Source: Acidobacteriota bacterium
GTDB taxonomy: Bacteria > Acidobacteriota > Blastocatellia > RBC074
Assembly: GCA_016196035.1 (NCBI GenBank)
Contig: JACPYM010000109.1
Location: forward strand, 23,662-87,661
Reading direction: 5' to 3'
DNA length: 64,000 bases
The notes beneath the pieces were generated by a model. That model saw only the letters and a program-made list of their open reading frames with translations. It made no database searches and was not told where the DNA came from. Both the position numbers and the translations under genes were made by a program. Shown here one piece after another: positions 14,599 to 22,868 of the stretch (positions are counted from its first letter, which is position 1; every line of letters starts with the position of its first letter).

Positions 14599-16755
14599 TC
14601 AATTCCCGCTCAACACCCGCACCGTCATGTCACGCCGTGCCTGATTGCCAAAATAGTCTTCCGCGAAAACACGCACCATGTATGTGCCCGCCGCCAATTG
14701 TCCGGTCTCCCAAAACTCTGCGCGTGCCAGGCCGTCGCGCACTACATTGGTAACGATGTAAACAAAGATCGTCTGTCCCGTGTAGCCGGATTGGCTGCCC
14801 TCCGCATACGCCAACGCGACACCGTTGGCAGCATCCGGCAAGCGTTCAAAGATCAAGTTGTAATGCGGCTGTGCAAACCCGCGCGCCGCCGTGCCGTCGG
14901 CATTGAAGACCTGATAACCCAACCTGTACAGCCCCAACCGCCGCTGGCGCGCATTGCCATCGGCCTGATCGTAAGCTTGCACGAGGATGCGCACGCGGCC
15001 TTGCACTGTGAGCGGTTCAGCCGGTGGTGGCGACGCTTTCCGCTTGGCGGCGGCGGTTGCCGGAGCAGGCCAATCAAGCCGCGCGCCCGTTTCGGTCAAC
15101 AGGCTGACGCGCTCAATCGTTGGCGCAACCGTATCGCTGAGGCCGGGCAGTTGCAGCGCGGCCAGCGCGTTGACCTCGCTGCTGGCAGGCCCGGCAATCA
15201 GGTGCACATGATTCAAACGATTGAGCGTGCCCAGCGCCGCGCCTTCATTGATGCGTGTTCCCCGTCGGATGCGCAATCCGGTCAGTTGCCCTTGCACATC
15301 GCGGCGAAAGAGAAAGCCCTGATTCTCAATGTCAAAAAACGGCGCATCGTTTTGATCGCGCCCCAGCCGCAAATGAATGTAACCCAGTAACGGCAGCCGC
15401 AAACGTTCGCGCGTTGTATTGAAACCTTCGACCGCCAATGGTCGCGTGACGCGTTCGCCGTGCAAGGCATAGACCGTCTCGCCATACGCGCCAGGAATGT
15501 CCAACCCGTTGTGAAACCAGGCGTCGCCTTCTGCCGAACGTTCGCCACGTATTTCGCCGAAGGTGCCCGCGATTTCGCGCCGCGCTTCGGGTGGTTGATA
15601 GGGCCAACGCGCAGGCACACGCCGCCGCACCTCGGCGGCCTTGACCAACGCTTCTTCCGGTTTCGCCGTGCGGCCCAACGTCACACCCGCTGGGATGAAC
15701 GCCCGCAAAAAGCCATTGCCGTTATCGGCAACGAACGGCACGTCAGCGCGCGTAAACGCCAAGCCCAGCGGACGATTTAGCCGCGCCTCACGCAATGCGC
15801 CATCCACCAAACCAACTGGATAGCCGCCCGCAATCGTGCTGACCGCCGGTTGCTCTCCAAACGTCAACAAGCGCAGCGTCGAGCTAGCCGCATCCGCAAT
15901 CGCCAGCGCCCCATCGCGCCGCCACGCCAACGCCACCGGTTCGGCAAAGCCCGCATTCAACGGCGCGCCATCACGCATATCCCATTCGCCCGTTCCCGCC
16001 AACGTTGTCACCGTGCCATCCAGCGTCACGCGGCGAATGCGATGATTGCCCGTATCGGCCACGATGAGCGCTCCGTCACGTGCCACGACCAATCCGCACG
16101 GCGTATCGAACAAAGCGCCAAGCCCTGCGCCATCGCGATAGCCGGGTTCATTGCCACCCGCCAACGTGCGCATTTGGCCTGCGGCATCAATCACGCAAAT
16201 GCGGTCGTTGTAGGTATCCGCCACAAAGATCATCCCGGCAGGCGCAACCGCAACACCAATGGGGCCATTGAGCCGCGCGGCATTGGCTGGGCCTTCGCCG
16301 CGCCCGCTCACATTTGGCTGGCCCGCGATGGTCGTGACGCTGCCATCGGCAACGTTGACACGCACAATCGTCTGCGCCCCCGTGTTGGCGACGATCAACG
16401 AACCATCGGGCGCGACCGCCAGCGCCGAAGGCATATCCAGCTTTTCCGTGACCAGCGCCAGGCGTCCGTCGCTTCCCACCCGATAAATGCGCCCGCCCAA
16501 ACCATCGGTCACATACACTTCGTCGTCATCGCCCACCGCCACGCCAAACGGATCGGCCAACGCATTGGCCGTCAGTTGCGGCCCCGCGCCCGCGACGGTG
16601 ACGGCATTGACCAACAGCCTGATCGGACGCACGCGCAGCCACCATTGCCAAGCCAGCCAGCCAGCGGCGCAGGTCAACAGCGTCAGCCCAGCGATTGCCA
16701 GCCATTGTTTTGGTGAAAGGTCTTGTGTGAAGGCGTGTGCTTTGGAGGAGTTCAT
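14599..16755 (-). CDS. Membrane-anchored NHL-propeller protein with M23-peptidase-like domain
   Basis: One membrane helix near residues 18-40 (WLAIAGLTLLTCAAGWLAW) anchors the protein. Residues about 55-390 hold at least five NHL repeats (DPFGVAVGDDDEVYVTDG, GPIGVAVAPAGMIFVADTY, FDTPCGLVVARDGALIVADT and so on), forming a beta-propeller. Residues about 415-545 resemble the lysostaphin/M23 fold: FHNGLDIPG corresponds to the HxxxD zinc site and NHVHLI to the HxH site. The C-terminal 170 residues form a probable beta-sandwich. The likely role is envelope or cell-wall associated; hydrolase activity is uncertain. It is read divergently from the MocR-type gene. Confidence 0.72.
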   Translation of the reverse strand: MNSSKAHAFTQDLSPKQWLAIAGLTLLTCAAGWLAWQWWLRVRPIRLLVNAVTVAGAGPQLTANALADPFGVAVGDDDEVYVTDGLGGRIYRVGSDGRLALVTEKLDMPSALAVAPDGSLIVANTGAQTIVRVNVADGSVTTIAGQPNVSGRGEGPANAARLNGPIGVAVAPAGMIFVADTYNDRICVIDAAGQMRTLAGGNEPGYRDGAGLGALFDTPCGLVVARDGALIVADTGNHRIRRVTLDGTVTTLAGTGEWDMRDGAPLNAGFAEPVALAWRRDGALAIADAASSTLRLLTFGEQPAVSTIAGGYPVGLVDGALREARLNRPLGLAFTRADVPFVADNGNGFLRAFIPAGVTLGRTAKPEEALVKAAEVRRRVPARWPYQPPEARREIAGTFGEIRGERSAEGDAWFHNGLDIPGAYGETVYALHGERVTRPLAVEGFNTTRERLRLPLLGYIHLRLGRDQNDAPFFDIENQGFLFRRDVQGQLTGLRIRRGTRINEGAALGTLNRLNHVHLIAGPASSEVNALAALQLPGLSDTVAPTIERVSLLTETGARLDWPAPATAAAKRKASPPPAEPLTVQGRVRILVQAYDQADGNARQRRLGLYRLGYQVFNADGTAARGFAQPHYNLIFERLPDAANGVALAYAEGSQSGYTGQTIFVYIVTNVVRDGLARAEFWETGQLAAGTYMVRVFAEDYFGNQARRDMTVRVLSGN

Positions 16756-16825
16756 CGGGAGCCAGTTTAGCGGCCAGCTACAAACGAGGCAAAATTATCG
16801 AGACGTAGGGCGTCGGTCGCCCCAC

Positions 16826-17244
16826 CCTGGGTACGCGGCGCTTCCAGCGTGCAGGCGTGGCCCGGAACGGGCTGATGCCAGGGGAAAACCCTCCGGTATG
16901 ATCGCGTCCTTGTCATTACCCACATTTTTTGATTTGGCTCGAAGCCAGAATTTTCGAGGTTTCTTTGAGAAAAGTGGCGCCTCTCTTGGCTCCGTAGGAG
17001 CCGGATATTTATAGCTCGGGCGGTTCGTTGTTTCCCAAGCTCCAGAGGAGCGACATTTGACAGATGTCGCTCCGCTGGAGCTTGGGGGTGATTTTGGCCT
17101 GAATGCTATAAACACCCCGCCCCGCTGGGGCGAAGAGCAGGAGCCGTCCCTGAAATCAAAGACCAGGAAACTGGAAAAATGTGGGTAATGACAAGGATCG
17201 CGTCTTCTGCCACGTCTGCACGCTGGAAGCGCTGCGTACCCAGG
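16826..17244. repeat. Outer hairpin repeat interrupted by a transposon-like element
   Basis: Arms 16826-16860 (CCTGGGTACGCGGCGCTTCC...) and 17210-17244 are complementary at about 33 of 35 positions. The 287-bp element and its two target duplications lie between them, so the arms must once have been much closer. Confidence 0.85.
16909..17195. mobile_element. Non-autonomous 287-bp element with 9-bp target duplication, copy 1
   Basis: The ends CTTGTCATTACCCACATTTTT (first 20 bases from 16909) and the right end at 17195 are perfect inverted repeats of about 21 bases. The sequence GATCGCGTC flanks it directly on both sides (16900-16908 and 17196-17204), a classic 9-bp target-site duplication. The interior has no reading frame, only hairpins with GGCTCC/GGAGCC and the CTCCAGAGGAGCGACAT motif. 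A second copy with the same ends lies at 49289-49576. Mobilisation would need a transposase from elsewhere. Confidence 0.9.
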
Positions 17245-17354
17245 GGCACCCAAATTGGCTGGCTGAAATTGGCCCGCAATTGGCTGTTTACGTTCTCAAC
17301 TTGTTGACTAAAATGGCACGCACTACTGGGCCAATTGTAGAAAGGATGCGAACG

Positions 17355-18884
17355 ATGATTTTCGAACTCGACCGGCAGAGCCATACGCCGCTGTATACGC
17401 AGATCGCGGCGCAGATGCGCCAGATGATACGGCACGGCGCGCTCAACATTGGCGACCGCTTGCCGCCCAACCGCGAACTGGCGCAAACGCTCGGCGTCAA
17501 TCGCAGCACTGTGGCGACGGCTTATGACGAATTGCTGGCGGACGGTTTGATTGCCGCGCGCGTGGGCAGCGGGACATACGTGGCGGCTGTCCCCATCACG
17601 TCCTTGCGCGCGCAGCCGGAAACCGTTGCGCCAGCGCCACCACGCCTGGCCCCGCTTAATTGGGAAGCCGTCTTGCCGGAACTCAAGGTGAACGAATTTC
17701 TGGCGAGCCGCGAAGCGTTGCGCCGCAAAGACAGCCTGGTCTTCACCCACGCGCTGCCCGCCGCCGAATTGTTCCCGCTGGACGAATTCCGCCGCTCGGT
17801 CGAACGTGTGTTGCGCCGCGACGGGCGCGCGCTGTTGCAATACGGCGCGAGCGGCGGCTACGAAGCTTTGCAGCAATATCTGCAACAGCAAATGGCGCTG
17901 GTGGGCATCCGCGCGGAACCGGATGAAATGTTGCTGACCAGCGGTTGTCAGCAGGCGCTGGATTTGTTGCGGCAAACGCTGTTGCAACCGGGCGATGAGG
18001 TCATCGTCGAGAATCCGACCTATCCCGGCGCGCTCAGCCTGTTTTGCCAGCCGCAGTACAAGTGCATTGGTGTGCCGGTTGACGCGCAAGGGCTGAACCT
18101 CAACGCGCTGGAAGAAGTCTTGCAACGGCGCAGGCCGAAGCTGATTTATGTGGTGCCGACCTTTCACAACCCGACCGGTGTAACGATGGATTTGGCGGCG
18201 CGGCGGCGTTTGCTGGAACTGGCGGCGCAATACCGCGTGCCGCTTGTCGAAGATGAAATTTACCGCGACCTGCGGTACGAGGGCGCGGCGCTGCCCTCGT
18301 TAAAGGCGCTCGATCAATACGGCGTAGTGATTTATCTCAACAGTTTCTCGAAAGTCTCGTTCCCAGGCTTGCGTGTGGGTTGGGTCGTCGCGCCCCGGCT
18401 GTTGATCGAGCATTTGCAGTCCCTGCGACAACGCACCGATATGCACGGCAACCTTTTGTCCCAAGCGGCGCTGGCTGATTTCGCGCGACAGGGGTTATTG
18501 AACAAACACTTGCAACGGTGCCGCCGCAATTATGTGCAACGGCGCGATGCATTGCTGACGTCTTTGGGCAAACACCTGCCAACCGATTCCACCTGGACGC
18601 AACCAGAAGGCGGGCTGGCCGTATGGGTGCGCCTGCCCGAAGGCGTCAATGCCGAAATGCTGCTGGCCCAGGCGCAATTGCAAAACATCTATTTCACACC
18701 GGGCACACGCTTTTATGCGTGTGGCGCGCGCACCAACACGCTGCGGCTGTCCTTCACAATGGTGACGGCGGCTCAAATCGAAGAAGGCGTTAAACGTTTA
18801 GGCAAGCTGATTGAAGTCCAGTTAAAAACTATGTCACCGGCACACACGACTAAAAGTTTAATGGCGCGCAAGGCGCTGGTGTGA
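17355..18884 (+). CDS. MocR-type transcription factor (GntR winged helix plus aminotransferase domain)
   Basis: PLP-binding regulator of the GntR/MocR family. Residues 1-75 are a GntR winged helix-turn-helix (TPLYTQIAAQMRQMI, GDRLPPNRELAQTLGVNRSTVATAYDEL, GSGTYV). The rest is a fold-type I aminotransferase domain with SGCQQALDLL, VENPTYPGAL, VVPTFHNPTG, VEDEIYRDLRYEG and the PLP lysine in LNSFSKVSFPGLRVGWV. The ATG at 17355 is chosen for the AAAGG site 9 bases upstream; longer versions would start inside the inserted element. Such proteins often regulate vitamin B6, GABA or drug-exporter genes. It may instead act as an enzyme. Confidence 0.9.
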   Translation: MIFELDRQSHTPLYTQIAAQMRQMIRHGALNIGDRLPPNRELAQTLGVNRSTVATAYDELLADGLIAARVGSGTYVAAVPITSLRAQPETVAPAPPRLAPLNWEAVLPELKVNEFLASREALRRKDSLVFTHALPAAELFPLDEFRRSVERVLRRDGRALLQYGASGGYEALQQYLQQQMALVGIRAEPDEMLLTSGCQQALDLLRQTLLQPGDEVIVENPTYPGALSLFCQPQYKCIGVPVDAQGLNLNALEEVLQRRRPKLIYVVPTFHNPTGVTMDLAARRRLLELAAQYRVPLVEDEIYRDLRYEGAALPSLKALDQYGVVIYLNSFSKVSFPGLRVGWVVAPRLLIEHLQSLRQRTDMHGNLLSQAALADFARQGLLNKHLQRCRRNYVQRRDALLTSLGKHLPTDSTWTQPEGGLAVWVRLPEGVNAEMLLAQAQLQNIYFTPGTRFYACGARTNTLRLSFTMVTAAQIEEGVKRLGKLIEVQLKTMSPAHTTKSLMARKALV

Positions 18885-18892
18885 AGCAGCGT

Positions 18893-18992
18893 TGTACAGC
18901 AGGCTGCCAGCCTGCTGTTGCCTAGCGCATACAGCAACATCACATCCATTACGTCACTCATCACGCAACAGCAGGCTGGCAGCCTGCTGTAC
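18893..18992. repeat. Paired CAGCAGGCTGxCAGCCTGCTG palindromes
   Basis: Two arms (18893-18921 and 18964-18992) are complementary over about 27 bases, and each arm is itself a near-palindrome. It lies between the MocR-type gene and the DinB gene and may serve as a terminator for the former. Confidence 0.8.
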
Positions 18993-19011
18993 GATACAAA
19001 CAGGTAACACT

Positions 19012-19482
19012 ATGAGCGATCTATCCAACACCGTTGCAACTGGCTTTAGCGCTTCGTTTCAGGAGTTTGCCAAGCGCGTTCACACACTGGCCGAGCCATT
19101 GAGTGAAGAACAGTTTTGGCGCAAGCCGTATCCGTATGGCAACAGCTTCGGACATCTGGTGCTGCATCTGACCGGCAATTTGAGCTACTACATCGGCGCG
19201 CAAATCGCGGGCACCGGTTATGTGCGCGACCGTGACCGCGAATTCACCGACAGCCAGCCGCTGTCGAAGGCCGAAGCCCTGCGCCGCTTTGACGAGACCA
19301 TTGACATGGTCGTGCGCACGTTGGCCGCGCAAACCGCTGCATCGTGGTCACAGGCATACGAAGCCGTCGGCGCGGCGATGTGCCCAAATCGGTTCAGCAT
19401 TGTTGCGCGCTGTTCGGCGCACCTGTTTCATCACATCGGGCAGATGATTTATCTGACAAAAGAATTCGCCAAAGAGAGCTAA
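19012..19482 (+). CDS. DinB-family protein
   Basis: Four-helix-bundle protein of the DinB/YfiT superfamily; members bind a divalent metal and some are thiol transferases. Candidate metal ligands are the histidines in SFGHLVLHLTGN (about residue 47-51) and in HLFHHIGQM (about 140). The length of 156 aa is usual. The ATG has a weak AGG site upstream and immediately follows a repeat. It is followed 18 bases later by a DJ-1/PfpI gene, probably in the same transcript. Confidence 0.82.
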   Translation: MSDLSNTVATGFSASFQEFAKRVHTLAEPLSEEQFWRKPYPYGNSFGHLVLHLTGNLSYYIGAQIAGTGYVRDRDREFTDSQPLSKAEALRRFDETIDMVVRTLAAQTAASWSQAYEAVGAAMCPNRFSIVARCSAHLFHHIGQMIYLTKEFAKES

Positions 19483-19500
19483 CAAGGAAGAGACAGGCTT

Positions 19501-20118
19501 ATGAAAATCGCGCTGGTGATCTTCGATCAATTCACCGACCTGGATTTGTTTTTGATGTGGGACTTATTCAACCGCGTGCGGCTGCCCGCTTGGCAGGTCA
19601 GCATCGTGGGCGAGCGGCCAGAGCACATTTCCACCACCGGCATGACCGTGCAAACGCACGAACGGATTGAAGCCGCCAATACGGCGGACGTGGTCTTGTT
19701 CGTCAGCGGTCAAGGCACGCGCGCCAAGATGAACGACTCGGAATGGTGCGCGCGCTTTCAGCTTGATCCGCAGCGGCAGATGATCGGTTCCATCTGTTCG
19801 GGTTCATTGTTGCTGGCCGCGCTGGGCTTGCTGGCCGGTCAAACGGCGACGACCTATCCGACTTCCAAACAAGCGTTGGAACGCTTTGGCGTGACGGTCG
19901 AAGAAAAGCCGTTTGTGCAACACGGCAACGTCGCCACGGCGGGCGGCTGCCTGGCCGCGCAATATCTCGTCGGTTGGGTGATCGAAGCGAAGGCCAGCCG
20001 CGCATGGAAAGAGTTGGTCTTGAAATCCATTCAGCCGGTCGGTGAGGGCTTGCGCTTTGCCGACGCGGAACAACTAGGCAAGCTGTACGCCCCGGTCTCA
20101 AGGTCCAATGCCGCCTAA
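19501..20118 (+). CDS. DJ-1/PfpI family protein
   Basis: Class I glutamine-amidotransferase-like fold. The nucleophile-elbow cysteine is in GSICSGSLLLAALGLL (about residue 100), with TATTYPTS after it and the C-terminal helix region VATAGGCLAAQYLVGWVIE. Relatives include isonitrile hydratase, glyoxalases and chaperone-like proteins, so the substrate cannot be stated. The start has an AAGGAAGAG site. It probably forms one operon with the DinB gene upstream and is followed by a perfect 28-bp hairpin. Confidence 0.85.
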   Translation: MKIALVIFDQFTDLDLFLMWDLFNRVRLPAWQVSIVGERPEHISTTGMTVQTHERIEAANTADVVLFVSGQGTRAKMNDSEWCARFQLDPQRQMIGSICSGSLLLAALGLLAGQTATTYPTSKQALERFGVTVEEKPFVQHGNVATAGGCLAAQYLVGWVIEAKASRAWKELVLKSIQPVGEGLRFADAEQLGKLYAPVSRSNAA

Positions 20119-20119
20119 A

Positions 20120-20183
20120 GTTCAGAGTTCACGCTTCAGCGTGTCTGTCACGCTTCAGACACGCTGAAGCGTGAACTCTGAAC
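20120..20183. repeat. Perfect 28-bp hairpin (GTTCAGAGTTCACGCTTCAG family)
   Basis: 20120-20147 and 20156-20183 are perfectly complementary over 28 bases with an 8-base loop. It may terminate transcription after the PfpI gene. A related repeat lies at 62550-62662. Confidence 0.9.
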
Positions 20184-20258
20184 AACGCCTTCGATTCTTA
20201 ATGTAAAGCCAATGACGCAAAGGGTGAGATCAGAAGCATCAGGGAACAAGAGTCAACG

Positions 20259-21662
20259 ATGGACTATCAAGATTTGCTGAAACGGACGACGGAACTTGCG
20301 CTCGATTATCTGGCGACGTTGCCGGAACGCCCCGTCGGACGCCCCGTCAGTTATGCCGAACTGTTGGAAGCACTGGGCGGCGCATTGCCCGCTGAGGGCG
20401 CAGATGCGCGCGCGGTGATTGAACAGTTCGCGGCGGCGGCGACTCCGGGGTTGGTTGCGACGCCCGGGCCGCGTTATTTCGGCTTCGTCATTGGCGGAGC
20501 ACATCCCGCCAGCCTGGCGGCGGAGTGGCTTGCGGCGGCGTGGGATCAGAATGCGTTCTCGTATGTGCTTTCACCTGCGGCAGCGGTTGTCGAAGAGGTC
20601 GTGCGCACTTGGCTGGTTGACTTGTTCGGCTTGTCGCCTGAAATGAGCCTGGGTTTTACCACCGGCGGCACGATGGCGAATTTCACCGCATTGGCGGCGG
20701 CGCGGCACGCGCTGTTGCGTGACGCAGGCTGGCATGTCGAAGAGCAAGGATTGTTTGGCGCGCCGAGCATCACCGTCGTGACCAGCGCTGAATCGCACGT
20801 CTCGATCTTTGCCGCCTTACAGATGCTCGGGCTGGGCCGCGAACGTGTGTCGCGGGTGGTGACGGATGAACAAGGACGGATGCGTCCGGCGGAACTCGCG
20901 GCAGTGCTGGCGCAAGTCACGACGCCTGTTTTGGTTTGCGCGCAGGCCGGCAACGTCAACCCGGGCGCGTTTGATCCGTTGCCCGAAATCGTCCCGCTGG
21001 TGCGCGCGCGTAAAGGCTGGCTGCACGTGGATGGCGCGTTCGGGTTGTGGGCGGCAGCCGCGCCGGGCCTGCGTCATCTGACCGAAGGGATCGAATTGGC
21101 TGACTCGCTCAGCGTGGATTGCCACAAGTGGTTGAATGTCCCTTACGATTCCGGGCTGGTGTTTGTCCGCGACCGCGCGGCGCATCACGAAGCGATGACC
21201 CTGAGCGCGCCTTATTACGCCCTGAGCACAGAGGTCGCGCGTGACAATCACAATTTCGTGCCGGAGGCTTCGCGGCGCGCGCGCGGCTTTGCGATTTATG
21301 CAGCGTTGCGGGCGCTGGGCCGGAATGGCGTGGCCGAATTGGTTGACCGCTGCTGCCGTTTGGCGCGCCGCATGGCCGAGCGCCTGGCGCAAGACTCAAG
21401 CGTGCAAATCCTCAACGATGTCGTGCTCAACCAAGTGCTGGTGCGTTTCTTGCCAAACGCGGGCGGCGATGCCGATGCCTTTACCGCAGCGGTAATTCAA
21501 CGCATTCAGGCAGACGGAACCTGCTGGGCGGGCGGCACCACCTGGCATGGCCTGCACGCCATGCGGATCGCCGTCTCGAATTGGTCAACGACGGAAAACG
21601 ATATTGATCGTTCCGCCGAAGCGATGCTCAAGTGTGTGAGGGCAGCGGGAGGAATCGCATGA
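20259..21662 (+). CDS. PLP-dependent group II decarboxylase (aromatic amino acid decarboxylase-like)
   Basis: Decarboxylates an amino acid using pyridoxal phosphate; the exact substrate is not readable. Family signs are TPGPRYFGFVIGGAHPASLAA near the N-terminus, FTTGGTMANFTALAAAR, SAESHVSI, LVCAQAGNVNPGAFDPL, WLHVDGAFGLWA and the PLP lysine in DSLSVDCHKWLNVPYDSG. Length (467 aa) is normal for the family. The stop overlaps the start of the racemase-like gene by 4 bases (ATGA), so the two are translationally coupled and likely act on related amino-acid substrates. Confidence 0.9.
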   Translation: MDYQDLLKRTTELALDYLATLPERPVGRPVSYAELLEALGGALPAEGADARAVIEQFAAAATPGLVATPGPRYFGFVIGGAHPASLAAEWLAAAWDQNAFSYVLSPAAAVVEEVVRTWLVDLFGLSPEMSLGFTTGGTMANFTALAAARHALLRDAGWHVEEQGLFGAPSITVVTSAESHVSIFAALQMLGLGRERVSRVVTDEQGRMRPAELAAVLAQVTTPVLVCAQAGNVNPGAFDPLPEIVPLVRARKGWLHVDGAFGLWAAAAPGLRHLTEGIELADSLSVDCHKWLNVPYDSGLVFVRDRAAHHEAMTLSAPYYALSTEVARDNHNFVPEASRRARGFAIYAALRALGRNGVAELVDRCCRLARRMAERLAQDSSVQILNDVVLNQVLVRFLPNAGGDADAFTAAVIQRIQADGTCWAGGTTWHGLHAMRIAVSNWSTTENDIDRSAEAMLKCVRAAGGIA

Positions 21663-22354
21663 AAACGGTCGGCATCATCGGCGGCATCGCGCCGGAATCC
21701 ACCATCGCGTATTACCGCGCGATCATTGCTGCCTATCGCGCACAGCAACCGGACGGCAATTATCCCGCGCTGCTGCTCAACAGCATCAATCTGAAAAACC
21801 TGTTGGAGTTGGTGGGCGCGAATCAACGCGCGGAGTTAGTCGCCTATCTGGTGGACGAGTTGCACAAGCTGGCGCGCGCGGGCGCTGATTTCGCCGTGCT
21901 GGCGTCCAATACGCCGCATTTGGTCTTTGACGAATTACAGCGCGTTTCCCCGCTGCCCTTGCTCAGCATTGTGGAGGCGACGCGTGACGTGGCGCAGCGG
22001 CTGGGCTTGCAACGCGTGGGTTTGTTCGGCACGCGCTTCACCATGCAAGGCGGCTTTTACCAAGAGATTTTTGGCCGCGCGGGAATTGACATCGTCTTGC
22101 CTGATGCCGCTGAGCAAGCCTACATCCACGAAAAATATCTGGGCGAATTGGCCCAGGCAGTGCTCTTGCCGGAAACGCGCGCGGGGTTGTTGGCGATTGC
22201 GGACAGGCTACGCGCACAGCAAGGCATCGAAGCATTGATTCTGGGCGGGACGGAATTGCCTTTGATCTTGACTGAGGCGGCGCATGAAGGGCTGCCGTTT
22301 TTAGATACGACCAACATCCATGTGGCGCGCATCGTCGCGCAGATGTTGTCATAA
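21659..22354 (+). CDS. Aspartate/glutamate racemase family protein lacking both catalytic cysteines
   Basis: Fold of the aspartate/hydantoin racemase superfamily: VGIIGGIAPESTIAYYR at the N-terminus and repeated Rossmann-like halves. Racemases use one cysteine in a CNTxH motif and one in GCTE. Here these read ASNTPH (about residue 84-89) and GGTELPL (about 196-202), so both are replaced, by Ser and Gly. A cofactor-free racemase mechanism is therefore unlikely, and another activity must be considered. ATG at 21659 overlaps the decarboxylase stop. It is followed by an unrelated exported protein gene. Confidence 0.8.
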   Translation: MKTVGIIGGIAPESTIAYYRAIIAAYRAQQPDGNYPALLLNSINLKNLLELVGANQRAELVAYLVDELHKLARAGADFAVLASNTPHLVFDELQRVSPLPLLSIVEATRDVAQRLGLQRVGLFGTRFTMQGGFYQEIFGRAGIDIVLPDAAEQAYIHEKYLGELAQAVLLPETRAGLLAIADRLRAQQGIEALILGGTELPLILTEAAHEGLPFLDTTNIHVARIVAQMLS

Positions 22355-22401
22355 CGCAGCGAACGAGAGTTCGGAATCTAAATTCGATAAGGAGAATCGG
22401 T

Positions 22402-22860
22402 ATGCAAAAGAGCATTCAACATTGCCTGCTGGGCTTCGCTTTCCTGCTGGCGCTCACCGCCGTCGAAACGCGCGCCCAAACCACCGCTGACCGCGAGGCG
22501 ATCAAGCAAACGGCGCTCGATTACATCGAAGGCTACTATGACGGGAATGCCGAGCGCATGGAGCGCAGCCTGCATCCCGATTTGGCCAAGCGCATTGTCC
22601 GCGCCGATCCAAGCAGCGGCAAAAACCGGCTTGAGAACATGACTGCCGCACGGCTGGTGCAGGTCACGCAGATGCGCAAGGACAAGCCCACCCCAAAGGA
22701 GAAGCAGCAAAAGGATGTGACCATCCTCGACCTGTACGAGAACTCTGCCAGCGTCAAAATTGTCGCGGCGGACTGGATTGATTATCTGCACGTCTCAAAA
22801 TTCGATGGGCGCTGGGTGATCGTCAATGTCCTGTGGGAAATGAAACCCGTTAAAAAGTGA
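22402..22860 (+). CDS. Exported NTF2/SnoaL-like protein
   Basis: Strong ribosome site (TAAGGAGA) before the ATG and an N-terminal signal peptide ending near VETRAQ. The mature part has the cone-shaped alpha+beta fold typical of lumazine-binding/NTF2-like proteins (TALDYIEGYYDGNAERMERSLHPDLAKR, then SVKIVAADWIDYLHVSKFDGRWVIVNVLWEM split across two strands). No catalytic residues can be assigned. The next gene (PhzF family) starts 8 bases after its stop. Confidence 0.72.
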   Translation: MQKSIQHCLLGFAFLLALTAVETRAQTTADREAIKQTALDYIEGYYDGNAERMERSLHPDLAKRIVRADPSSGKNRLENMTAARLVQVTQMRKDKPTPKEKQQKDVTILDLYENSASVKIVAADWIDYLHVSKFDGRWVIVNVLWEMKPVKK

Positions 22861-22868
22861 GGAACCAA

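Noticed and set aside
17106..18230. 374-codon open frame on the minus strand
   Set aside because: Opposite the MocR-type gene, whose aminotransferase motifs are unmistakable; the antisense reading has none.
18893..18992. Possible CRISPR-like repeat-spacer pattern
   Set aside because: Only two copies, in inverted orientation; a palindromic element, not an array. No cas genes in the window.
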